64,000 nucleotides of DNA from Bizionia sp. M204 (GCF_023205095.1 NZ_CP046242.1:1-64000), one strand, 5' to 3'; positions 26,722-35,248 are shown, counted from the first letter of the stretch. The notes: a model not told the origin generated them from the letters alone. Made by a program: numbers and translations.

Positions 26722-29471
26722 AACATGTAATTACGGCAATATTGCTACTAGTAGTATCTGCCACGTTTTCCCAAGTAAAAATTGAAGGTATTGTAAAAGA
26801 CAGTATCGGTAATCCACTGGAACTCGCCAATGTCATTGCTATAAACCAGCAAACAAGTAAATTGGAATCCTATGGAATTACTAACGATCAAGGGCGATAT
26901 AAACTGACTTTAGAAAAAAATACAGATTATAAAGTTCAAGTGAGTTATATTGGAATGAAAACATCCGATGCATCCATTTCAACCAAAGAAGCTGATATTT
27001 CAAGAGATTTCACACTAGAGAATGATAATGCTTTAGATGAAATTGAATTGATTTACGAAATGCCCGTAACCGTTAAAGGCGATACGCTTATTTATAATGC
27101 CGATTCGTTTAATAAAGGAACCGAACGGAAACTAGAAGATGTCCTTAAAAATTTGCCAGGTGTTGAAATAAATGCGGATGGTCAAATTGAAGTAGAAGGC
27201 AAGGTCGTATCCAAAGTGATGGTGGAAGGTAAAGACTTTTTTGATGGCGATTCTAAATTAGCCACCAAAAACATTCCGGCCAATGCCGTAGATAAAGTTC
27301 AAGTTCTTAAAAATCATGCCGAAGTTGGCCAATTAAGTGGGGTTCAAAACAATCAAGATAATATTGCTATTAATATTAAACTGAAAGAAGGAAAAGACGC
27401 CTTTTGGTTCGGAACTGTTACAGCAGGAGCTGGAGTAGCAGATGATAATGGCTTGTATTTAGCGCAGCCAAAATTGTTTTATTACAGCCCAAAATACAGT
27501 GTTAATGTTATTGGAGATATCAACAATATTGGTGAACTAGCCTTTACGCGTCGTGATTATTTTAATTTTGCAGGTGGTTTTAATCGACCTAGTCAAACGA
27601 GTGGTACCAATTTAAATTTAAGCGACAATGGTTTAGACTTTTTATCCCTTCAAAATAATCGAGCCAAAGAAATAAATGCCCGTTTTGGTGCTGCAAATTT
27701 TAGTTATTCTCCGAATGATAAATTAGATTTAAGCGGATTTGGAATTTATACGGGAAATAAAATTCGATTACAGGAAAACAGTAATGTCATTTATAATGAT
27801 CCAGAACTAGGAATTCCTGATGAAAGCACTGAAAGTAATACCACACAACGTAGTGATTTGGGGATGTTGAAATTAAGTGCTAAATACAAACCGAATGCTA
27901 GTAACCAATTGGATTATGAAATTTTAGGACGTATGTCTCAAGAAACACAAGAGCAAAATGTGTTTTCTACCGTTATTGGAGGAATTGCTCAAAATGAAGA
28001 GACAAACCCATTTAGTCTTAATCAGAATTTAAATTACTATTACACCTTAAATGAAAATAATATTTTTGCTTTTGAAGCCACTCACCTTTTAAAAGACGAA
28101 GACCCATTTTATAATGCACTTTTAGCCAACGATCCAACAAATAATGCCGATATGCCAAACGATCCTTATGATGATACGGCTGAAGATTTAGGGATGGATC
28201 AAAATCAATTTATTTACGATTTATCTCAAAACAAACGCGTTAAATCCAATCAATTGGATGCCAAGTTAGATTACTGGAACGTGCTAAACAATAAGAGTAA
28301 TATAAACGTAACTTTTGGAACTATTTTAAGTAATCAGAAGTTTAATTCTGATATATTTCAAACACTAGATGATGGATCTATCTTCAATAATCAACCTGTA
28401 AATTATAATCCCGAGAATGATATTAACTATACCTTCACCGATTTGTATGTTGGTTTACATTACCAATTAAAAGCCGGAATTTTCACATTCACTCCTGGTT
28501 TATCGGCTCACGCTTATAGTGCCAAGAATGAACAATTTGGTGTGGAATACAAAGATAATTTCTTCAGAGTTTTACCAGATTTTAACACGCGTATTCAATT
28601 TAAAAAGAGTGAAACCTTAACGTTTAACTACCGTATGCAAACGCAGTTTACAGACGTTAATCAATTAGCTGAAGGATTGGTGTTAAATAGATACAATTCA
28701 TTCTTTACGGGTAATCAAGAATTAGAAAGTTCATTGGCTCATAATTTAAGCTTAATGTATTTTAGTTTTAACATGTTCAATTATACCAATGTATTTGCTC
28801 GTGTGAATTACACAAAAAATATTGATAGAATTAGAACCGCTTCCCAGTTTCAATCTGGTAGTGTAATTAATGTTGGAACACCTTTTAACTCTAATTTTGC
28901 TGACGAAAGCTTTTCAGCTAATGGTCGTTTTCAACGTGCTTTTGGAAAACTTCGTGCAACTGCACAAGCTAATTTTAGTTATGCTAAGTTTAATCAGTTT
29001 ATTTCCACTAGAGATAATCCAGGCGAGCTTACCCGTTCGGTTAATGAAAACTACAACCAATCATACACAGCGTCTTTACGGTCAAATTACCGGGAAGCAC
29101 CAAATTTTGAAGTAAGCTATACCTACGGAATTCAAGATAACGACCAAGGTACGAGACGAACCAAGTTTTATACCAATGCGCCAAAATTAGAGTTTGATGC
29201 CTTAATTTGGAAAGCCTTTACCTTAAAATCCAGTTACGAGTATAACGTGTTAAGTGATGAAGCTGGTAAAATTAATAGTTTTGATTTCTGGGATGCATCA
29301 TTAGCCTACCGAAAAGATGCAGATGCCAAATGGGAATTTGAAATGAAGGCAACTAACTTGCTAAATACCAAATCGCAAAGCCAAACAAATGCAGGTTCTT
29401 TATCTGTAAGCACTAACGATTATTATATTCAACCGCGCTTTGTAACATTGCGCGTTATATACAACTTATAA
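26718..29471 (+). CDS. TonB-dependent-receptor-like outer-membrane beta-barrel protein
   Basis: A 917-residue protein: signal peptide (1-18), carboxypeptidase-like regulatory domain (about 20-105, VKIEGIVKDSIGNPLELANV), a plug-like region with LEDVLKNLPGVEINADGQIEVEGK and VDKVQVLKNH (about 150-200), then a long barrel of alternating strands ending in FVTLRVIYNL. This is the shortened outer-membrane-barrel type that typically follows GLPGLI genes, rather than a SusC with SusD partner; no susD homologue is adjacent. The substrate is unknown. A terminator-like hairpin follows. Confidence 0.87.
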   Translation: MKHVITAILLLVVSATFSQVKIEGIVKDSIGNPLELANVIAINQQTSKLESYGITNDQGRYKLTLEKNTDYKVQVSYIGMKTSDASISTKEADISRDFTLENDNALDEIELIYEMPVTVKGDTLIYNADSFNKGTERKLEDVLKNLPGVEINADGQIEVEGKVVSKVMVEGKDFFDGDSKLATKNIPANAVDKVQVLKNHAEVGQLSGVQNNQDNIAINIKLKEGKDAFWFGTVTAGAGVADDNGLYLAQPKLFYYSPKYSVNVIGDINNIGELAFTRRDYFNFAGGFNRPSQTSGTNLNLSDNGLDFLSLQNNRAKEINARFGAANFSYSPNDKLDLSGFGIYTGNKIRLQENSNVIYNDPELGIPDESTESNTTQRSDLGMLKLSAKYKPNASNQLDYEILGRMSQETQEQNVFSTVIGGIAQNEETNPFSLNQNLNYYYTLNENNIFAFEATHLLKDEDPFYNALLANDPTNNADMPNDPYDDTAEDLGMDQNQFIYDLSQNKRVKSNQLDAKLDYWNVLNNKSNINVTFGTILSNQKFNSDIFQTLDDGSIFNNQPVNYNPENDINYTFTDLYVGLHYQLKAGIFTFTPGLSAHAYSAKNEQFGVEYKDNFFRVLPDFNTRIQFKKSETLTFNYRMQTQFTDVNQLAEGLVLNRYNSFFTGNQELESSLAHNLSLMYFSFNMFNYTNVFARVNYTKNIDRIRTASQFQSGSVINVGTPFNSNFADESFSANGRFQRAFGKLRATAQANFSYAKFNQFISTRDNPGELTRSVNENYNQSYTASLRSNYREAPNFEVSYTYGIQDNDQGTRRTKFYTNAPKLEFDALIWKAFTLKSSYEYNVLSDEAGKINSFDFWDASLAYRKDADAKWEFEMKATNLLNTKSQSQTNAGSLSVSTNDYYIQPRFVTLRVIYNL

Positions 29472-29497
29472 TTAATCAGCACAACACAATTAATTAG

Positions 29498-29564
29498 GCT
29501 GTCTGACAAGTTATTATTCTGATATTTAGAATAAAAATTCACTTTTCAGGCAGCTTTCTTTTTT
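29498..29564 (+). terminator. Probable intrinsic terminator, long loop
   Basis: GCTGTCTGA pairs with TCAGGCAGC (9 bp with one G-U) across about 39 nt, followed by a T-rich run. Confidence 0.5.
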
Positions 29565-29661
29565 GGGTATTTCACTTCTGTTTTTCCAGCTTATTATACG
29601 GTCTGTCTCATAGAAATGTTGTATTTTGATAGGTCACAATTTATTAACTAAAATTAGAATT

Positions 29662-31221
29662 ATGAGAAACATTTTTAAACACGGTTTGGCTACTTTAGTT
29701 ATGGTTTCCGTAGGTTTTATTCATGCACAAAATACGGATGCTGTTGTTGAAAGTATTATAAAAGAAGCTACTGAAAATTCACAATTAGAACGTTTAGCAC
29801 ACGAAATGTTAGATGTAATTGGTCCGCGTTTAGTGGGAACACCACAAATGAAACAGGCCAATGATTGGGCTGTTGCTCAATATGGGAAATGGGATATTTC
29901 AGCTAGAAATGAAAAATGGGGAGAATGGCGTGCATGGGATCGTGGTATCACACATATTGATATGGTGCACCCAAGAATCCAATCGTTAGATGGTATGCAA
30001 TTAGCTTGGAGTCCAAGCACGGGATCCAAAGGAGTTACAGCAGAAGTAATAATACTCCCAACGGTTAAAGATTCTTTGGAGTTTAATAATTGGATGAAAA
30101 GTGTAAAAGGCAAATTCGTTATGACATCTATGTATCAAACTACGGGGCGTCCAGATTATAACTGGGAAGAGTTCGCAACAGACGAATCATTCGAAAAAAT
30201 GAAAAAAGAACGCGATTCGCTCTCAACAGAATGGTATGCCAACTTGAAGAGAATGGGTTATAATTCAAGAAATATTAATCAAGCATTAGAAACGGCTGGA
30301 GCAGCCGGAATTATTACGTCCTACTGGTCTAAAGCATTTGGTTCTAACAAAATTTTTAGCGCAAGAACTGAAAAAATTCCAACCGTAGATATTGAGCTGG
30401 AAGATTATACCATGTTATATCGTTTAGCAAAATACGGTAGTAAACCACGTGTGAAAATTGTAGCGGAATCTAAAGATTTAGGTGTAGCTACAAATTATAA
30501 TACTATAGCTGAAATAAAAGGTTCTGAAAAACCAGACGAGTATGTTATTATGTCAGCCCATTTCGATTCTTGGGATGGTGGAACTGGAGCTACCGATAAT
30601 GGTACTGGAACATTAGTTATGATGGAAGCTATGCGCATTCTAAAAAAGGTATATCCAAAACCAAAACGTACTATTTTAGTTGGTCATTGGGGAAGTGAGG
30701 AGCAAGGTTTAAATGGGTCTCGGGCTTTTGTGGAGGACCATCCTGAAATTGTGAAAAACATTCAAGCCGTATTTAATCAAGATAACGGAACAGGTCGTGT
30801 TGTGAATCTTTCTGGTGCTGGTTTTTTGCATGCTTATGAGTATTTATCACGTTGGTTAGAGCCAGTTCCAAACGATATTTCAAAGCATATTGAAACTAAT
30901 TTTCCAGGTTCGCCTAGTGGAGGTGGATCAGATAATGCATCGTTTTTAGCCGCTGGCGCGCCATCATTTAACTTGAGCTCATTAAGTTGGTCTTACTGGA
31001 ATTATACATGGCATACAAATAGAGATACCTATGACAAAATTGTCTTTGATGACGTAAGAAGTAATGCTATTTTAACGGCTATTTTAGTTTATATGGCTTG
31101 CGAAGATCCAAATAGAGCATCTTCCGAAAAAATAATACTACCTGTTAACTCGAGAACAGGTGAGCAACGTACTTGGCCAGAGCCACGTTCACCACAGCGC
31201 AAAGGCGGTCTTAATGATTAA
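29662..31221 (+). CDS. Secreted M28-family metallopeptidase
   Basis: A zinc aminopeptidase. Signal peptide (MRNIFKHGLATLVMVSVGF, cleavage after HAQ), then a peptidase body with an inserted PA-like segment (about 110-280). Metal ligands and catalytic residues are visible: MSAHFDSWDGGTGATDN (His, Asp), GHWGSEEQGLNGS (Glu-Glu), FNQDNGTGR (Asp), and the C-terminal WHTNRDTYD (His). ATG 29662 is preferred over a TTG at 29626 because it begins the signal peptide. It stands alone between two terminators and probably digests peptides in the periplasm or outside the cell. Confidence 0.9.
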   Translation: MRNIFKHGLATLVMVSVGFIHAQNTDAVVESIIKEATENSQLERLAHEMLDVIGPRLVGTPQMKQANDWAVAQYGKWDISARNEKWGEWRAWDRGITHIDMVHPRIQSLDGMQLAWSPSTGSKGVTAEVIILPTVKDSLEFNNWMKSVKGKFVMTSMYQTTGRPDYNWEEFATDESFEKMKKERDSLSTEWYANLKRMGYNSRNINQALETAGAAGIITSYWSKAFGSNKIFSARTEKIPTVDIELEDYTMLYRLAKYGSKPRVKIVAESKDLGVATNYNTIAEIKGSEKPDEYVIMSAHFDSWDGGTGATDNGTGTLVMMEAMRILKKVYPKPKRTILVGHWGSEEQGLNGSRAFVEDHPEIVKNIQAVFNQDNGTGRVVNLSGAGFLHAYEYLSRWLEPVPNDISKHIETNFPGSPSGGGSDNASFLAAGAPSFNLSSLSWSYWNYTWHTNRDTYDKIVFDDVRSNAILTAILVYMACEDPNRASSEKIILPVNSRTGEQRTWPEPRSPQRKGGLND

Positions 31222-31279
31222 TTAAACGCCGAGTTTAAAACAATTTTCCTCTTAATGTATTAAGGAAGATTGTAACAAG

Positions 31280-31320
31280 AACTCATAATGAATAACTAAT
31301 GGATTCATTATGAGTTTTTT
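31280..31320 (+). terminator. Intrinsic terminator after the M28 peptidase
   Basis: ACTCATAATGAAT pairs with ATTCATTATGAGT (13 bp, 9-nt loop), followed by six T. Confidence 0.9.
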
Positions 31321-31361
31321 GTGTTTTAATGTGGACATTAGAGAAAAAAAGGAGCCGTTTT

Positions 31362-31394
31362 TTGCAAAAAGAAATAAAAACTATAATATATTTA
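31362..31394 (+). promoter_or_regulatory. Probable promoter for tRNA-Tyr
   Basis: TTG at 31362-31364 and TATATTTA at 31387-31394 (one mismatch from consensus), spacer 22 nt, 11 nt before the mature tRNA 5' end. Confidence 0.45.
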
Positions 31395-31405
31395 CGCTCG
31401 GTTTT

Positions 31406-31487
<82 letters not shown>

Positions 31488-31497
31488 CTTTAACTCG

Positions 31498-31527
31498 AAA
31501 AATCCACACGGCCGTGTGGATTTTTTT
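31498..31527 (+). terminator. Intrinsic terminator after tRNA-Tyr
   Basis: A perfect palindrome: AAAAATCCACAC, loop GGCC, then GTGTGGATTTTT with a continuing T run. Confidence 0.92.
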
Positions 31528-31582
31528 GTGTTATAAAATGCGCGTGAGTTTACTCACAAGCGTATTTTATAACACAAAAAAA
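31521..31582. repeat. Very long inverted repeat (about 29 bp stem)
   Basis: GTGTTATAAAATGCG (31528-31542) pairs with CGTATTTTATAACAC (31561-31575) over 15 bp with one G-U. The stem extends outward by seven T-A pairs and inward through GTGAGT/ACTCAC past a 2-nt bulge, closing in a tiny loop near 31550. It is immediately adjacent to the tRNA terminator and shares its T run. No coding function. Confidence 0.8.
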
Positions 31583-31583
31583 T

Positions 31584-31607
31584 AAACTGCTTTTGCAGTT
31601 TGATTTT
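31584..31607 (+). terminator. Small terminator-like hairpin
   Basis: AAACTGC pairs with GCAGTTT around a TTTT loop, followed by GATTTTT. It is the third consecutive hairpin after tRNA-Tyr. Confidence 0.55.
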
Positions 31608-31628
31608 TCAATTTCCAAAAGAGTTAAG

Positions 31629-31796
31629 CAGGATCAGCGCAGCTAATCCTGTAATGTAACGCTTACTTTTCTGTTTTGTGTCTTTTTATGTTTTCAAGGA
31701 GTGGCTTTCAGGATCAGCGTAGCTAGTCCTGTAATTTAAGGTTTGATTTTTTTTATTATCAGAACCAAACCTTCAAGATCAGCGCAGCTAATCCTG
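31629..31796. repeat. Three copies of a 23-nt imperfect palindrome
   Basis: Copies at 31629-31651, 31709-31731 and 31774-31796, with core ATCAGCGCAGCTAATCCTG in the first and third and base changes in the second (GCGTAGCTAGTCC). Each folds as a 9-10 bp hairpin (AGGATCAGC with GCTAATCCT). Copies are 42-57 nt apart, separated by unrelated AT-rich sequence; the last gap contains another inverted repeat (AAGGTTTG/CAAACCTT). This is a REP-like cluster filling the 325-nt gap between tRNA-Tyr and the DUF547 gene. Confidence 0.75.
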
Positions 31797-31813
31797 CCTT
31801 TTATATAAAAGTT

Positions 31814-32605
31814 TTAATTAAAATCTGCCCAATTATCTAAATCTAATGTCCAATCATAATCGCCGTAATCTATCGAGAATTTTTCAGTGGTCGCTAATAT
31901 AGCATAAGATTTCAGTATATCTTTTATGTCATTTTTAGAGCCAAAATCGCCTCGAAACCATTTAAACAAAGGTGAAATGGTTACAATTTTCTTTTCGTTA
32001 TCATAGGTGGTTGTTTTTATTAAATAATTTCTAGAGCTCATATCAAACTGTGCTTCTAGCTTATCTGGCGTATAAATAGCGACAGGTGGACAATTTTTAG
32101 CACCACAATTTAAAACAAAATGAATTCTGAAATCGCGTTCGTCAACACGCAATGTGCGCTCAAATTTATTAGGAAACCATTTTCTAATTTTACCCAGTCC
32201 TAATTTCCATTGCGATTTTCTAATTATACCATGTTCAATTTTGTCAAAAGACACCATGTTGCCAGCAATAGCAATTTGTTTTTTCTTGAAAAAAGCACCT
32301 CGATCCTCAAACAATTCTGGTTTATCGGTTAATATAATTTGAATATAGGCATTGTATATATTCACCCAAAACGCTAGTTTTTCAGTATCCGTTTTTAATG
32401 CTGTGCTTAACGTTTCTAATGAGGTATTCTTTAAAATACCCTGAATGTCCTGTGTGTTTTGTCCACTTTTTATTTTTGTCAACAGTTGTTCGGAAAGCGC
32501 ATTAAAGTTCGTTGGTTCACTTGTATCTGTTTGTGCTTCGCCCTGAACAGAGATTAATAGAACGGAAAGAAATAGGATGACTTGTTTTAAAATTGTTGTT
32601 TTCAT
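31814..32605 (-). CDS. Secreted DUF547 protein
   Basis: Signal peptide (MKTTILKQVILFLSVLLISV, cleavage after GEAQ), then a DUF547 domain recognisable from KLAFWVNIYNAYIQIILTD, FEDRGAFFKKKQIAIAG, FDKIEHGIIRK and HFVLNCGAKNCPPVAIY. Catalytic-looking Cys and His residues are present (NCGAKNCPP). At 263 residues it has normal length. The ATG at 32605 is chosen for the signal peptide. The family is uncharacterised; some relate it to papain-like folds, which I cannot confirm here. It is transcribed alone toward the repeat cluster. Confidence 0.85.
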   Translation of the reverse strand: MKTTILKQVILFLSVLLISVQGEAQTDTSEPTNFNALSEQLLTKIKSGQNTQDIQGILKNTSLETLSTALKTDTEKLAFWVNIYNAYIQIILTDKPELFEDRGAFFKKKQIAIAGNMVSFDKIEHGIIRKSQWKLGLGKIRKWFPNKFERTLRVDERDFRIHFVLNCGAKNCPPVAIYTPDKLEAQFDMSSRNYLIKTTTYDNEKKIVTISPLFKWFRGDFGSKNDIKDILKSYAILATTEKFSIDYGDYDWTLDLDNWADFN

Positions 32606-32635
32606 GAATTTGTTTTTACGATGGGATTTTAGCTG

Positions 32636-32643
32636 CAAAAGTA
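32636..32643 (-). promoter_or_regulatory. -7 box for the DUF547 gene
   Basis: Minus-strand TACTTTTG, a perfect match, 31 nt upstream of the ATG. No TTG at the standard distance. Confidence 0.5.
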
Positions 32644-32691
32644 AGTTAGTTATAAATCCACATCCTATAAATTTACGTATATTTCTTATAT

Positions 32692-33402
32692 ATGGTTTTA
32701 GTTAAAAGTATTTCAGTGATTATTCCGGCGCATAACGAACGAGATAACTTATTCGTTTTAGTACCACATTTAGTAGCTATTTCTCAAGGATTTAATGTTG
32801 AAATTATTATCGCCTTATCAGCGGAATCCCAGAGTATAAGTGCTAAAGATTTTCGGTGGAATGAGGTTTCTATACTTAGGTGTGCAAAAAAAGGTCGCGC
32901 CGTTCAAATGAATCAAGCAGCTAAAAGTGCTATGGGAGATATTCTAGTTTTCCTTCATGCAGATGTTTTACCGCCATTAAGTTTTTTTAAGAATATTCAA
33001 GAAACAGTTGCATCAGGTATGGATGCTGGTTTTTTCTCTTATACATTTGATTCGGATAATTTCTGGTTGAAAATAAATGCGCATTTCACCAAAACTGACG
33101 GCATATTTACTGGGGGTGGTGATCAATGTTTATTTATTAAAAAGTGCGTTTTTGAAATTTTAGGTACTTTTGATGAAGATCAAGTTCTAATGGAAGATTT
33201 CGAGTTTTTTAAACGAATGAAGAAGGCCAAAACACCCTACACCATTGTAAATAACGACTTAATTGTTTCGGCGAGAAAGTATCAAAACAATTCTTACCTA
33301 AAAGTTAACTTGTGTAATTTATTAATGGTTGTTTTATTCAAATGTGGCTATAAGCCCGAAAAATTAAAAACCTTATACGGCCGTATGCTTAAAACGACTT
33401 AA
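32692..33402 (+). CDS. Family 2 glycosyltransferase of the TIGR04283 type
   Basis: A GT-A glycosyltransferase: SVIIPAHNERDNL at the N-terminus, KKGRAVQMNQAAKSAMGD, the DxD-like VFLHADVLPP, and GGGDQCLFIKKCVF with LMEDFEFFKRM near the C-terminus. This motif set matches the group annotated as TIGR04283 (arsenosugar biosynthesis-associated in cyanobacteria). The usual TIGR04282 partner gene is not adjacent, so the pathway label should not be taken literally. At 236 residues it is complete, soluble or membrane-peripheral. Confidence 0.83.
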   Translation: MVLVKSISVIIPAHNERDNLFVLVPHLVAISQGFNVEIIIALSAESQSISAKDFRWNEVSILRCAKKGRAVQMNQAAKSAMGDILVFLHADVLPPLSFFKNIQETVASGMDAGFFSYTFDSDNFWLKINAHFTKTDGIFTGGGDQCLFIKKCVFEILGTFDEDQVLMEDFEFFKRMKKAKTPYTIVNNDLIVSARKYQNNSYLKVNLCNLLMVVLFKCGYKPEKLKTLYGRMLKTT

Positions 33403-33409
33403 CACAAAA

Positions 33410-33438
33410 AAAGCCTCACAAAAAAATGTAAGGCTTTT
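33410..33438. terminator. Bidirectional terminator between convergent genes
   Basis: AAAGCCTCACA pairs with TGTAAGGCTTT (10 of 11 bp) around an A6 loop, with A and T runs outside. Confidence 0.8.
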
Positions 33439-33458
33439 AGAGATTTTTAAGGGTGATA

Positions 33459-34748
33459 TTATAGGTCGAATGCGGCTTTTACTTTATCCACATAGTCTAA
33501 TTTTTCCCATGTAAATAATTCAACATCCAAGGTAATGGATTCACCATTTAATTGTTCAAATGTCTTGGTAATAGTTTCGTTCTTTCGTCCCATATGCCCA
33601 TAGGCAGCCGTTTCACTATACATAGGTTGGCGTAATTTCAATCTGCTTTCAATAGCAAATGGTCTCATATCAAAAATTTCAGTCACTTTCTGTGCTATTT
33701 CACCATCTGTTAAATTAAACGGACAGGTTCCATATGTGTCAATATAAATAGAGGTTGGTTTTACCACACCAATAGCATAACTAACTTGTACTAAAATTTC
33801 ATCTGCAATACCAGCGGCAACCAAGTTTTTGGCAATGTGTCGTGTTGCATAAGCAGCACTTCTATCTACCTTACTTGGGTCTTTGCCTGAAAACGCACCA
33901 CCACCATGGGCACCTTTTCCTCCATAGGTATCCACAATAATTTTACGACCCGTTAAACCGGTGTCACCATGTGGTCCTCCAATAACAAACTTCCCTGTTG
34001 GGTTGATATGATAGGTGATATCGTCATTAAATAATTCCTGAATATGCTCCGGAAGTTTTACAACCACGCGTGGAATTAGTACCTCTTTAATGTCCTTGTT
34101 TATTCGTGCTATCATTTCCTCTTCAGCTGCATTTTTATCTTCAGCAGATTTGGATTTTGGTAATACAAATTCATCGTGTTGTGTTGAAATGACAATAGCT
34201 TCAATACGTTGTGGTACATTGTCATCACTATACTCTATAGTTACCTGACTTTTAGAGTCAGGACGTAAATAGGTGATGTCTTTTTCTTCACGACGTAATT
34301 CTGCTAATTCTAATAACAATCTGTGCGATAAATCTAAAGCCAATGGCATATAGTTTTCGGTTTCGCTTGTCGCATAACCGAACATCATACCTTGATCTCC
34401 TGCACCTTGTTCTTCTTTACTCGCGCGATCTACACCTCGATTAATGTCTTCTGACTGTTCATGAATGGCAGAAAACACACCACACGAACTACCATCAAAC
34501 ATATACGCGCCTTTGGTGTATCCAATTTTATTAATGGTATCACGTGCAATTTTCTGAACGTCTAGGTAGGTGTTGGATTTTACTTCGCCTGCTAAAACAA
34601 CTTGCCCCGTTGTTACTAATGTTTCACAGGCTACCTTTGATTCGGGATCAAAAGCTAAAAAATTATCAATTAATGCGTCACTTATCTGGTCGGCAACTTT
34701 ATCTGGATGTCCTTCAGAAACACTTTCCGAAGTAAATAAATATGGCAT
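33459..34748 (-). CDS. metK: S-adenosylmethionine synthetase
   Basis: It makes SAM from methionine and ATP. The motifs are complete: [20 protein letters not shown] with the ATP-binding His14, the K+ site and flexible loop, [33 protein letters not shown] and [19 protein letters not shown]. At 429 residues it is slightly longer than E. coli MetK because of an insert around residues 195-215 ([14 protein letters not shown]), common in Bacteroidota. The 5' leader of about 135 nt carries a candidate SAM-II-like riboswitch (34825-34872, minus strand), so SAM feedback on its own synthesis is likely. It diverges from the SAM-I-controlled metY operon. Confidence 0.97.
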   Translation of the reverse strand: MPYLFTSESVSEGHPDKVADQISDALIDNFLAFDPESKVACETLVTTGQVVLAGEVKSNTYLDVQKIARDTINKIGYTKGAYMFDGSSCGVFSAIHEQSEDINRGVDRASKEEQGAGDQGMMFGYATSETENYMPLALDLSHRLLLELAELRREEKDITYLRPDSKSQVTIEYSDDNVPQRIEAIVISTQHDEFVLPKSKSAEDKNAAEEEMIARINKDIKEVLIPRVVVKLPEHIQELFNDDITYHINPTGKFVIGGPHGDTGLTGRKIIVDTYGGKGAHGGGAFSGKDPSKVDRSAAYATRHIAKNLVAAGIADEILVQVSYAIGVVKPTSIYIDTYGTCPFNLTDGEIAQKVTEIFDMRPFAIESRLKLRQPMYSETAAYGHMGRKNETITKTFEQLNGESITLDVELFTWEKLDYVDKVKAAFDL

Positions 34749-34824
34749 AGTTTCACTTATTTATGCGTTAAACACTGTGAAAAATTATGTGATTGCTGTG
34801 GCCTGCTAGAGTAGTAGAATTGAA

Positions 34825-34872
34825 CTGCTTTAGCATTTTTTTATGAGGTTGCAATCAGACAAATTTTTCCTC
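34825..34872 (-). promoter_or_regulatory. Candidate SAM-II/SAM-V-like riboswitch in the metK leader
   Basis: On the minus strand GAGG (34872-34869) pairs with CCTC (34848-34845), enclosing a loop that ends in GATTGCAA. After the stem comes ATAAAAAAATGCTAAAGCAG. This reproduces the SAM-II core as I remember it: a short P1, a loop ending ATTGCAA, then TAAA..ATG..GCTAAA. Two loop-to-tail pairings complete an H-type pseudoknot: ATTT (34864-34861) with AAAT (34838-34835), and CTG (34858-34856) with CAG (34827-34825). The aptamer starts about 11 nt after the predicted transcription start, and the gene is metK. P1 is short (4 bp plus possible A-T extension), so the class call needs a covariance search. 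Confidence 0.65.
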
Positions 34873-34887
34873 TTAATTATTACGCTG

Positions 34888-34914
34888 CAAAAATAAGAAA
34901 TTTAAATGGAACAA
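34888..34914 (-). promoter_or_regulatory. metK promoter
   Basis: Minus-strand TATTTTTG (34895-34888), a perfect -7 box, with TTG at 34914-34912, spacer 16 nt (slightly short). Predicted start near 34883. Confidence 0.55.
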
Positions 34915-34944
34915 AATTTTTTTAGACTTTTTTTCACATTTAAT

Positions 34945-34976
34945 TTGGTTATTATGAATTTGTATTGCAATATTTG
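34945..34976 (+). promoter_or_regulatory. Promoter of the SAM-I-controlled metY operon
   Basis: TTG at 34945-34947 and AATATTTG at 34969-34976 (one mismatch), spacer 21 nt, about 30 nt before the aptamer. It is back-to-back with the metK promoter. Confidence 0.45.
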
Positions 34977-35006
34977 TGCTCACAAAGTTCAAAAACTTAC
35001 TGAAAT

Positions 35007-35128
35007 GTTATCAAGAAAGGTGGAGGGATTAGACCCGTTGAAGCCTTAGCAACCCTTAGTTCTATACTATGAAGGTGCTAAATTCTACTTAATTTTCGAT
35101 TCATTTATCGAAATATTGGATAGATAAC
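35007..35128 (+). promoter_or_regulatory. SAM-I riboswitch aptamer
   Basis: P1 GTTATC/GATAAC (35007-35012 with 35123-35128) closes the four-way junction. Conserved core elements follow in order: AAGAAAGGTGGAGGGA, the TTGAAGCC and GCAACCC segment, AAGGTGCTAAATTC, then a P4 hairpin TTCGAT/ATCGAA near 35096-35112. This is the class I S-box consensus. The 120 nt between P1 and the metY ATG contain only a weak 5-bp hairpin (GCTTC/GAGGC, 35189-35202), so whether control is by termination or at translation is not clear. Confidence 0.92.
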
Positions 35129-35248
35129 TCAAACGAAATTACTCATCTGTGATTTCAATTTTCTTTTTAACATTTTTCTAATAGGTACGCTTCTAACGAG
35201 GCTTATTTGACTTTTGGTTTAATTTATTAATTCAAAAAAACTAGAAAA

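Noticed and set aside
31629..31796. CRISPR array
   Set aside because: Only three degenerate repeats, unequal 42-57 nt spacers, strongly palindromic units and no cas genes.
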